This document shows positions 15,621-21,614 of a DNA stretch of 23,211 bases, piece after piece. Each line of letters opens with the position of its first letter. The stretch's first letter is position 1. The notes beneath the pieces were generated by a model. It was given only the letters and a program-made list of their open reading frames with translations, searched no databases and had not been told where the DNA came from. The position numbers and the translations under genes are program-made. Location of the stretch: IMG/VR virus record IMGVR_UViG_3300009515_000028, positions 1-23,211 of that record. The stretch is one strand, 5' to 3'. The stretch is from a virus.

Positions 15621-16886
15621 GTGGCTAAGCCAGTGACAGTACTTGGCGTCACGGGGAAAAGCGTCATTGCGAACCCGGTGCGAACTGAAAACCCGGTTTC
15701 GGGCGGTGTTCCTCCTTTGTTCTGCACATGGATATCTTACACAAATCAGGGCGACACATGGACAACACCGGCGGTTTTTAACAGCGGATTGCAATCCGTC
15801 ACGCTCGAGAATACCGCGGGTTTTGCGTCTGCAAACTATCAGTCAACACAAAATTGGCAAACGGTTGACGGTCTAGTTAGCTTTGAAAATGTGGTTGAGC
15901 AAATCGACAACGTTTCTTCGTTCGACCAATCCTTTTTTGCTGCTGACATCGCACAAGGCGAACTTATTGCCGGGGCTTACGCTACCAACTTAAACGGCGG
16001 CGAGTTGAGAAACGCTTACAACGGCGTGCCTATCGGCCCCATAGCAATGGGCGTGGGGTACAAAAACGGGTTCAAACTTGACGCTGAAAACAGTCAAGTC
16101 GTTATATACGACAACCAAGCGAACGAAGCTACCGAAGCTTTCAACCCCCTTTATAACCCCGCTAACGTTCTAAATTTTGGTTTCAACTTCAGCACACTTG
16201 GTTCAAACAAATTCGTCAATAAATTAAATACGGGAAGCGCAGCATTTGAATTGCCACAATCCCAAGGCACGTACTGTTCGCCTTTTGTTGATATTTTTTG
16301 CGCCCCCGTTAATTTTTCTATAAGCCAACCGCCGCCGCCAAACGATCAAACTATGATCTTGACGGGTGCGGACAACTTGACCCTTGAAACTGCCTCACTA
16401 GGCAATACAGGCGTTCAAGCGGCCGTGTTTGCCGCCGAAACTTTCCAAACACTAACCGAAGAAGTCAAAATTGAAGGCACCATGATTAAGGACACCACCA
16501 CAGGAGCGTCTTACTTTGGCAACGTGTTTTTTCAATCGCCGAATGTGATTTCGGGGGTTCAATATCTGCCGAACTCTAACGGCGGCGAACTAATTGACGC
16601 CCAAAACGGCGCGCCGTTAGGCAATAGCATCGCCGCGACGGCTCCGTACACCCTTGCTTCGTATCTCGATGCCAGTGGCGTCGGAAGGTTCGCAGCGGGC
16701 GAAGGCGCGGTTGATAATAGTGGCGCGTTGTCTGTTAATGGTGCTTATAACAACGCGAACCCGGTCAACATGCTTGGTTTCGCGGTTGCGGGTGAAAACG
16801 TGGGCGACGAACTAGACGTGACTTTTAACTTCGGAAGCTCTGCTTTCGTTTTAGGTGAGGACGCCGAAAGGTGGTGTAAGGTATGA
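15621..16886 (+). CDS. Putative receptor-binding protein with two tandem beta-rich domains
   Basis: Likely host- or glycan-binding virion protein. The 421 residues contain an N-terminal segment (1-50) and two related domains, about 60-222 and 250-420, joined by a Pro linker (SQPPPP, 235-240). Matching anchors 195 residues apart show the duplication: NGGELRNAYNGVPIG (125-139) against NGGELIDAQNGAPLG (320-334), and FELPQSQGTYC (209-219) against FVLGEDAERWC (409-419). The pattern of an aromatic core, VVIYDN near 160, NFGFNF and then GSAAF recalls SPRY/concanavalin-like lectin sandwiches, but this is only a resemblance. Codon use differs from its neighbours (GAG, CTC, TCC and GGA appear), suggesting later acquisition. 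The start is a GTG two bases after the preceding stop. The stop overlaps the next start (ATGA). Confidence 0.75.
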   Translation: MAKPVTVLGVTGKSVIANPVRTENPVSGGVPPLFCTWISYTNQGDTWTTPAVFNSGLQSVTLENTAGFASANYQSTQNWQTVDGLVSFENVVEQIDNVSSFDQSFFAADIAQGELIAGAYATNLNGGELRNAYNGVPIGPIAMGVGYKNGFKLDAENSQVVIYDNQANEATEAFNPLYNPANVLNFGFNFSTLGSNKFVNKLNTGSAAFELPQSQGTYCSPFVDIFCAPVNFSISQPPPPNDQTMILTGADNLTLETASLGNTGVQAAVFAAETFQTLTEEVKIEGTMIKDTTTGASYFGNVFFQSPNVISGVQYLPNSNGGELIDAQNGAPLGNSIAATAPYTLASYLDASGVGRFAAGEGAVDNSGALSVNGAYNNANPVNMLGFAVAGENVGDELDVTFNFGSSAFVLGEDAERWCKV

Positions 16887-17086
16887 AAATAAAAGTGAAA
16901 TTTACACAAGGTTTATTATTCGAGGGGCAGAATAGGCGTTCTACTGAACATAGTGTTAAATGTAGCAACACCGAAAAATTTGCGAACGGCGTGCCCAAAC
17001 CGGTTAATAAGAAATGGGACGGCATATTGAGCACGATTCATTTGCCCGTCGAAGACCACGAACCGAAATACGAAATTGTGGAATAG
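16883..17086 (+). CDS. Small protein of unknown function (67 aa)
   Basis: Not recognised. The 67-residue product is basic in its first half (MKIKVKFTQGLLFEGQNRR) and acidic at the end (HEPKYEIVE). It has a single Cys and no membrane segment, so it is not an obvious holin. The ATG overlaps the stop of the two-domain receptor-binding gene by four bases, which argues that it is translated from the same message. It could be a chaperone or accessory subunit for that protein; this is a guess from position. Confidence 0.6.
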   Translation: MKIKVKFTQGLLFEGQNRRSTEHSVKCSNTEKFANGVPKPVNKKWDGILSTIHLPVEDHEPKYEIVE

Positions 17087-17089
17087 CTT

Positions 17090-17491
17090 TTGTCTAGTTT
17101 CACCCGTGACATTCAATATTTGCCGAAAGGCGACTTGCACGCGAATGTCGAAGACTTTCTTTTTTATTTAGACGGTCCGAACAAAGGACCGTTCGCACGG
17201 GTGCCGGCGAATTCGTTGACGAACTTCGGTTCAATCCCAAAGATAAAAATAATTCGCAAACTAATCAAACCCGAAAAATACAAAAATTCTTATGCGTTAC
17301 ACGACGCACTTGTGGGCGAATTTTGGCCGGCAATAAAAGTCACTGATAGGTTTGGCAACGCAAAGCTTTTGACATGGAAAGAAAGCGCCGCTTGGCTTCG
17401 TGAAGCCCTTCGCGTTGAAGGTTGCCCACTTTGGGAACGTCAAGCCGTCTATTTGTCAGTGAAAGCCTACGGGCTATTTGTGAAACGTTGA
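17090..17491 (+). CDS. DUF1353 family protein
   Basis: Member of the DUF1353 family, common in phages near tail or lysis genes; its biochemical function is not known. The 133 residues follow the family pattern: a beta N-terminus (FLFYLDGPNKGPFARVPANS), a turn with FGSIPKI (46-52) in place of the usual F-T-D-x-A-S-x-P, SYALHDALVGEF (67-78) with the conserved His-Asp, a charged helix KESAAWLREALRVEG (97-111) and a C-terminal YLSVKAYGLFV (121-131). The start is TTG at 17090, two bases after the previous gene, with no strong ribosome site, so translation is probably coupled. It is the last rightward gene, and its 3' end overlaps the converging leftward gene by 18 bases. Confidence 0.75.
   Translation: MSSFTRDIQYLPKGDLHANVEDFLFYLDGPNKGPFARVPANSLTNFGSIPKIKIIRKLIKPEKYKNSYALHDALVGEFWPAIKVTDRFGNAKLLTWKESAAWLREALRVEGCPLWERQAVYLSVKAYGLFVKR
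17171..17191. repeat. 7-bp perfect inverted repeat inside the DUF1353 gene
   Basis: ACGGTCC (17171-17177) and GGACCGT (17185-17191) with a seven-base spacer. It lies within coding sequence and may be chance. Confidence 0.3.
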
Positions 17492-17671
17492 AACACCTGA
17501 AAAATTTTTTGAAAAATATTCGGCGACTCTTTTTTGCTTTCTTCTTTTGGCTTGTTGTTTTGGTTTTTCTATTTCTTCGGCAACGTCGGCGGGGGGTGTT
17601 GAAGGCCCGAACATTTCTTCAGCTTCTTCGCGCGAAATCCACTTGACCGGCATGACAAAAACTTCTTTCAT
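17474..17671 (-). CDS. Small protein of unknown function with a basic C-terminus (65 aa)
   Basis: Not recognised. Last gene of the leftward block. The first half is acidic (ISREEAEEMFGPSTPPADVAEE) and the second half is strongly basic (KPKQQAKRRKQKRVAEYFSK), which would suit nucleic acid or partner binding. A GGTGA site lies just before the ATG, overlapping the TGA of the kinase-like gene upstream, from which it is one base away. Its 3' end overlaps the DUF1353 gene on the other strand by 18 bases. It is short, so some doubt remains, but spacing, ribosome site and strand all fit a real gene. Confidence 0.6.
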   Translation of the reverse strand: MKEVFVMPVKWISREEAEEMFGPSTPPADVAEEIEKPKQQAKRRKQKRVAEYFSKNFSGVSTFHK

Positions 17672-17672
17672 T

Positions 17673-18098
17673 TCACCAACCCGCCTTCACAAGTTTCGTT
17701 GATATGGTTGAAAAATAAATGCCGTAGTCAACGCACACTAGCTTCTTTCCTAACACCCCGAAATTTTCCCTTTTCAAATCCCCCAAAAATTCAGGCACCT
17801 TGTCAGGCAACTTAAAACTTGAAGGCACCGGGTCGCATTTTCTTTGAAGTAGTATTCGACCGTCGGGGCTTAAAAACTCACACGGCGCAAGCCACTTCGA
17901 AATTGCTTGAATGTCTTTTGTGTCGTCGAAAAGTTTTTGTTCGATAACATTCGCAAAAATTCTGAAGTCAGCTTCTTCAACCTTCACCACTAAATCGGGC
18001 CGTATTTTACACTCAAACACGCGCCGGCTTTCACCTTCGCCGATTAAATCCCCACAAAGCAAATTGAATGCTTCTTCGTGTATAGTTTCAACGCTCAT
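17673..18098 (-). CDS. Minimal protein-kinase-like protein (141 aa)
   Basis: The sequence carries the kinase landmarks in order: a Gly loop GEGESRRVF (20-28), VVKVE with the candidate ATP-binding Lys39, Glu53 in a following helix, a hinge-like strand ILLQRKCDPVP (82-92), a catalytic-loop-like GDLKRENFG (Asp107, Lys109, Asn112) and VDYG (Asp124) in place of DFG. The chain ends 15 residues after DYG, so the activation segment and the rest of the C-lobe are absent; ordinary kinases need about 250 residues. It may be a small phosphotransferase of the kinase fold or a pseudokinase. No substrate can be named. AGGGG precedes the ATG. The SEC-C gene lies nine bases upstream and the 65-residue gene one base downstream, suggesting a three-gene unit. 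The assignment is my own motif reading. Confidence 0.65.
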   Translation of the reverse strand: MSVETIHEEAFNLLCGDLIGEGESRRVFECKIRPDLVVKVEEADFRIFANVIEQKLFDDTKDIQAISKWLAPCEFLSPDGRILLQRKCDPVPSSFKLPDKVPEFLGDLKRENFGVLGKKLVCVDYGIYFSTISTKLVKAGW

Positions 18099-18107
18099 TT
18101 CAAACCC

Positions 18108-18299
18108 CTATTCACAAAGATCATAACAGCAATTTTTGAATTTCTTTTCACTTCCACAAATACATTTTGCGTTTCGCATTTTTGACTTTTTGCAGTCTTT
18201 CGGCAATTTGAATTTTCGCGGTTCGGCTAGGCCCCGCTTTATTTTTTCGGCTTGTATTTTATTAACGACCGCAATTTTCAGTTGTTCCGCAATGCTCAT
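18108..18299 (-). CDS. Small SEC-C motif zinc-binding protein (63 aa)
   Basis: Short basic protein ending in a SEC-C zinc motif: KCICGSEKKFKNCC (45-58), with Cys46, Cys48, Cys57 and Cys58 in the C-x-C-x8-CC spacing of the family. In SecA this motif binds zinc and SecB or ribosomes; stand-alone phage versions have no assigned job. The rest is a Lys-rich helix (EQLKIAVVNKIQAEKIKRGL). The ATG overlaps the TGA of the upstream helicase gene (ATGA at 18296-18299) and has AGGGTG before it, so it is co-translated with the helicase. A role as adaptor to host SecB, ribosome or nucleic acid is inference. Confidence 0.75.
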   Translation of the reverse strand: MSIAEQLKIAVVNKIQAEKIKRGLAEPRKFKLPKDCKKSKMRNAKCICGSEKKFKNCCYDLCE

Positions 18300-19705
18300 A
18301 ATTTCACCCTTTTGTTTAAATCTACGCGCAACGCTTCAAGAAGACTTCGTTGCGTTTTGTTTTTACTTGCTAACCTTTCCAAAACCATTTCGTCGACCGT
18401 GTCTTCGACGACTACTTCATAATAAATCGACGGCCGGTCATGCCCGCTTTGTTTTTGCCGCACCGGTCCCATTCTTTCGTTGAGTTGTTGAAACAATTCA
18501 AGTGAATGCGTCAAGCCAAACCAAAACAAAACGTTACCCCCGTCTTGAAAGTCTAAACCGTGACCGGCGCTTGCCGGGTGTAACACTAGCAACGGAATTT
18601 CGCCCCGGTTCCATTTTTCGCGAATGCCTTGACCGCTTTGAAAGTGGACCGCTTCGGGGTACGCTTTCAAAATTCTTTCGCGGTCACTAATAAACGAATA
18701 AGCAATCAACAAAGGTTTGCCGTTCATGCTTTCAATGACTTCGTCAAGAATGTCAAGTTTCAAATTGTGAATGACTTCATAGCTTTTGTTTTCGAAGTAT
18801 GGCGCGCCATTGCAGAATTGCAAAAGTTTGTTCGTCAAATCCGCGGCGAAGTTGGCTTCAACGTGGTCTTTGTTTAATTCAAGAACCATTTCTTTTTCTA
18901 GTTCGGCATACATTTCGCGAAGCTTTCTTGGCAATTGTATTTTGCGAACTATGTGAATTGGTTCTTTTATTTCAAGATAATCTTTCGCGTCAAGCGTCAA
19001 ACAAATGTCTTCAATTCTTTTGTATATTATTTCGTCGGCGCCTTTCTTCAACGTGTATGTTTTATAGTCGCCTTTGTCATGCGTGTGAAAAAATTCGTCG
19101 GTGAAAGCTTTGAAAGTTTTGCCTAATCTTTGGCCTTGGTCTAAAAGGTATATTTGCGGCCAAAGGTCAAGCAAGCCGTTGCTTGTTGGCGTGCCGGTTA
19201 GTTCAACAACACGAACGCATTTTTGAACAACACGGCGCAACTTTTTGAAACGTTTTGTTGTGCGGTCTTTGAACATGCTTGATTCGTCAATGATTAAAGT
19301 CGAATACGGCCATTTTTTGCCGTAGTGATCTACTAGCCAAACTAAATTCGTGATTGAAATCACGTCGATTTCGCATTCGTTTTGCAAAGCTTTCGCGCGT
19401 TGTTTTGGGTTGCCGGTTATGTGTGCGCAAGTCAAATGCTTTGTGTGTTGCCACTTTGGGATTTCGTGCGGCCAAGTATCATTCGCAACATTCAACGGCG
19501 CAACAATCAACGTTTTGTCGATCATAAAATTGTCAAGCAATCGCGCAAGGGCCGTCAACGAAATCAAAGTTTTGCCCAAGCCCATGTCAACAAAAAGCGC
19601 GCACTTCAAAACCTTTTCGACAAAGTCAGCGGCGCGCCATTGGTAGCCATGAACTAAGCTAGTCGGCAAACAGTCTTTTTCCTTTTTCAATGTTGTCAAT
19701 GACAT
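18296..19705 (-). CDS. SNF2-type superfamily 2 DNA helicase
   Basis: ATP-dependent DNA translocase or helicase, probably used in phage replication or recombination. From the ATG at 19705 it has 469 residues with two RecA-like lobes: MGLGKT (41-46, Walker A), LIIDESS (137-143, motif II), ELTGTPTSN (168-176, motif III), SAGHGLDFQ (379-387, motif V) and a motif VI region QLNERMGPVRQKQ (407-419). Motif VI departs from the usual Q-x3-R-x2-R-x-G-Q because the second Arg is displaced by two residues. The length matches compact phage SNF2 helicases without accessory domains. A TTG at 19669, with AAAGGAAAA before it, is an alternative start that would cut the overlap with the VRR-NUC gene from 47 to 11 bases without losing any motif. 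Confidence 0.9.
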   Translation of the reverse strand: MSLTTLKKEKDCLPTSLVHGYQWRAADFVEKVLKCALFVDMGLGKTLISLTALARLLDNFMIDKTLIVAPLNVANDTWPHEIPKWQHTKHLTCAHITGNPKQRAKALQNECEIDVISITNLVWLVDHYGKKWPYSTLIIDESSMFKDRTTKRFKKLRRVVQKCVRVVELTGTPTSNGLLDLWPQIYLLDQGQRLGKTFKAFTDEFFHTHDKGDYKTYTLKKGADEIIYKRIEDICLTLDAKDYLEIKEPIHIVRKIQLPRKLREMYAELEKEMVLELNKDHVEANFAADLTNKLLQFCNGAPYFENKSYEVIHNLKLDILDEVIESMNGKPLLIAYSFISDRERILKAYPEAVHFQSGQGIREKWNRGEIPLLVLHPASAGHGLDFQDGGNVLFWFGLTHSLELFQQLNERMGPVRQKQSGHDRPSIYYEVVVEDTVDEMVLERLASKNKTQRSLLEALRVDLNKRVKL

Positions 19706-19925
19706 AAACTTCAAAACCTTGTTTTTTAAGTCGTGCGTGAACTAGCAATTGTTTTTTGCGCGGTAATTTTCCCGGCGCTTTGAATTCTATCATTATCACC
19801 CGGCCGTTTTTGAAGAACAACCGGTCGGGCAACCCCGCCGTGTTCGCTGACTTCCATTTGTACGAAAGCCAACCTTGCAACACGGCGAACGCGACAACGG
19901 CTTTTTCGACATGACTTTCGCGCAT
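19659..19925 (-). CDS. VRR-NUC domain nuclease
   Basis: Stand-alone nuclease of the PD-(D/E)xK fold, a family whose phage members act on branched DNA. At 88 residues it is the domain alone. Visible active-site pattern: Glu7 in the first helix, AGLPDRLFFKNG (30-41) with Pro33-Asp34, then VIMIEFKAPG (43-52) with Glu47 and Lys49, and Gln59 in the last conserved helix. All expected catalytic residues are present. The ATG overlaps the stop of the upstream gene (TAATG), and the helicase gene starts inside or just at its end. This fixed pairing with a SNF2 helicase recurs in many phages and suggests joint work on replication forks or junctions. Confidence 0.9.
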   Translation of the reverse strand: MRESHVEKAVVAFAVLQGWLSYKWKSANTAGLPDRLFFKNGRVIMIEFKAPGKLPRKKQLLVHARLKKQGFEVYVIDNIEKGKRLFAD

Positions 19926-20236
19926 TATTGTTTCGGCGCATTTTTAAACGACAAGCACTTGCAAACTTTCATTGTTGGCGCGTTACCTAAACCGCAAGCC
20001 GGGCACAACCAACCCCGCGCAAGAACACGGCCTTTTTCAATAGCTTCTTTTTCTTCGAGTTCGGTCGGGTATATGACTTCGCAAATAACACCGACGCGGG
20101 GTTTTGTTATTTCAACGACAAAGAAAGCGTCGACCGTGGCTTCGACCCGGTGCGCTTTCCCGCGGTGCTTTGTCAACGTTTCCGCGGCGGCAATGGCCGT
20201 CAACGGGTCTTCATAGGGTGTTTGATTTTCGTTCAT
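19925..20236 (-). CDS. Putative zinc-ribbon protein of unknown function (103 aa)
   Basis: Not recognised as a family. The N-terminal half (about 12-60) is alpha/beta, with AAAETLTKHRGKAHRVEATV and then VGVICEVIYPTELEE. The C-terminal part carries WLCPACGLGNAPTMKVCKCL: Cys78, Cys81, Cys92 and Cys94 could bind one zinc ion in a C-x2-C-x10-C-x-C site. AAGGTGA precedes the ATG. The gene shares its stop with the start of the VRR-NUC gene and so is very likely co-expressed with nuclease and helicase. A DNA- or protein-binding accessory role is plausible but not shown. Confidence 0.7.
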   Translation of the reverse strand: MNENQTPYEDPLTAIAAAETLTKHRGKAHRVEATVDAFFVVEITKPRVGVICEVIYPTELEEKEAIEKGRVLARGWLCPACGLGNAPTMKVCKCLSFKNAPKQ

Positions 20237-20258
20237 GGTTTCACCTTTTAAAAATGAA

Positions 20259-20276
20259 CCCCCGCCGAAACGGGGG
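20259..20276 (-). terminator. GC-rich hairpin, probable weak terminator or RNA-processing element
   Basis: CCCCCG and CGGGGG (20259-20264 and 20271-20276) flank a six-base loop. In the leftward transcript the stem is followed by TTCATTTTT. It sits between the gp49-like gene and the zinc-ribbon gene and ends ten bases before the latter's ribosome site, so it may reduce rather than stop downstream expression. Confidence 0.55.
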
Positions 20277-20284
20277 TGGTGTTT

Positions 20285-20590
20285 CTATGCGGGGTCGCAA
20301 GCCAAGCTTTCTTTTAAAAGATAACCTTCAAGCGCCCAAACTTTAGAACGCGCGTTTTCGAAGGCTCTTTTTTGGCCGATTTCGGCGTCAAAGTTTTCAG
20401 GGCTTGCACAAGCACTTTCACCCGTAACGGTGAAACCGTTTTGCAAAGTTAAACAACAAACAGTCAAACAAGTTTTTTCAAACACATGAAAATCTTTGTC
20501 TTTTATTTTGCTGTCTATTTTTTCGGGCGTCAAACGTGGCGCGTTCAAGCCTTTTTCTTGTATTTCCTTTTCTATTTCTTGTTCACTCAT
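20285..20590 (-). CDS. Phage protein, N4 gp49 / Sf6 gp66 family
   Basis: Member of the N4 gp49/Sf6 gene 66 family, widespread in phages but of unknown function. The 101 residues show the family landmarks: NAPRLTPEKIDSKIKDKDF (16-34), a hydrophobic strand TCLTVCCLTLQNGFTVTGES (40-59), then ACASPENFDAEIG (60-72) and the C-terminal NARSKVWALEGYLL (79-92). The hallmark NGFTVTGESACASPENFD is fully kept. The ATG at 20590 is preferred to a TTG 15 bases upstream because a GAGTG lies about ten bases before it. It lies between two hairpins (20259-20276 downstream and 20620-20652 upstream), which sets it apart transcriptionally. Confidence 0.9.
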   Translation of the reverse strand: MSEQEIEKEIQEKGLNAPRLTPEKIDSKIKDKDFHVFEKTCLTVCCLTLQNGFTVTGESACASPENFDAEIGQKRAFENARSKVWALEGYLLKESLACDPA

Positions 20591-20619
20591 AATTTTTTCA
20601 CTCAATTTTTAGGGGCTCG

Positions 20620-20652
20620 TTTTTAAACGGTGCGCCCTTTACCGTTTAAAAA
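20620..20652. repeat. Perfect 12-bp inverted repeat between two early genes
   Basis: TTTTTAAACGGT (20620-20631) and ACCGTTTAAAAA (20641-20652) are exact reverse complements separated by nine bases (GCGCCCTTT). It starts right after the stop of the DHH gene and lies about 30 bases before the gp49-like start. The 3' arm of the leftward transcript ends in A rather than U, so it is not a normal intrinsic terminator. An operator, an RNA stability element or a bidirectional structure are all possible. Confidence 0.75.
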
Positions 20653-21594
20653 TTAGTCGCCGGCCACTTCGTCAACCGTGTTGTTCACAAGCTCAAATTG
20701 CCCGACGCGGTTGTGCGGGACCGTAAAACCGGCCGCGTTTTTGTGACCCCCGCCGCCGTATGCTTCGGCAATTTTCGAAACGTCAACACTTTCTTCGTTG
20801 TCTTTGTCCGAACGCAATTGAAATGTTCGGCCCTTTTCGGTGTCGGAATAACACGCCGCAAAAGCTTGCCCCTTGGCTAAAATGTTGCCTACGTCCGACG
20901 CCATTGAATGCGGAACGTTGCAAGCCGGTACGATATGGCCGCCGATTAAAAGGTCGCGTTTGTTTATGCCTGAAAGCTGATTGATTTGTTTTTGTTCAAA
21001 ACGTTCAACCGCTTCACCTTGTTCGAAAAGTGCAAACGCCGTTTTCGGGTGTTCTAAGTGGTGCGCTAAAAAATCCCAAGTTATAAATTCATAGTAAAAA
21101 GTTTTAAACAAAGCGGTGAAAGCGTGCGTTCCTTCATACTTGAATTGATACAAGTCACGGTCTTGAACCGTTTTAATCAACAACGGCGGTTCTTCGTCCG
21201 GGAAGTAATGAAGCCAAGCCAACATTGCACCGCTTCTTTTCATGTCGAACTTGCCTTCAACATTTGAAAATTCAAAAATTCCTTCAAGGTCGGCTTCGGC
21301 TGTCTTGTGATGATCTAAAATGACAACGCTTTCGGCGTCACCGATCAATTTCAACATGTCGTCGCGTTTATAGGAAAAATCAACAATGACCACGTTGCGG
21401 CCTTTATAGTCGGGCACGACTTCGTCGTCATAGTTCGCCGGGAAAAATTCGCAATTTTCTTCGCCAAGTGCTTTTCGCACAACCCATGCGGCGGTGAAGC
21501 CGTCGGCACAATTCGCGTGATAAATCACAAGCGTTCGTTCGGGTCTTTTTTGGGTTGCAACTTGTTCAAGTGTTCCTTCATTTTGGTCGTTCAT
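20653..21594 (-). CDS. DHH/DHHA1 family phosphoesterase
   Basis: Manganese-dependent phosphoesterase of the DHH superfamily (RecJ, NrnA, GdpP relatives), which cut single-stranded DNA, short oligonucleotides or cyclic dinucleotides. The 313 residues hold all usual motifs: YHANCADGFTAAW (25-37; His26, Asp31), IVDFSY (70-75; Asp72), ILDHHKTA (92-99; Asp94-His95-His96), QDRD (144-147; Asp145) and the DHHA1 GGGGHKNAAGF (280-290). The two-domain DHH plus DHHA1 layout and length fit the NrnA/RecJ-core class without OB domains. Which substrate it uses cannot be read from the sequence: nucleotide recycling, RecJ-like exonuclease activity or destruction of a signalling dinucleotide are options. GAGG precedes the ATG. 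Confidence 0.9.
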   Translation of the reverse strand: MNDQNEGTLEQVATQKRPERTLVIYHANCADGFTAAWVVRKALGEENCEFFPANYDDEVVPDYKGRNVVIVDFSYKRDDMLKLIGDAESVVILDHHKTAEADLEGIFEFSNVEGKFDMKRSGAMLAWLHYFPDEEPPLLIKTVQDRDLYQFKYEGTHAFTALFKTFYYEFITWDFLAHHLEHPKTAFALFEQGEAVERFEQKQINQLSGINKRDLLIGGHIVPACNVPHSMASDVGNILAKGQAFAACYSDTEKGRTFQLRSDKDNEESVDVSKIAEAYGGGGHKNAAGFTVPHNRVGQFELVNNTVDEVAGD

Positions 21595-21614
21595 GGTCTT
21601 GCCTCTTTTTGGTT

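Noticed and set aside
17171-17191. Inverted repeat ACGGTCC/GGACCGT as a regulatory site
   Set aside because: It lies inside the DUF1353 coding region, is short and has no second copy noticed. Listed as a low-confidence repeat only.
16883-17491. Lysis genes at the end of the late block
   Set aside because: No membrane segment for a holin and no endolysin motif in the 67-residue or DUF1353 proteins.
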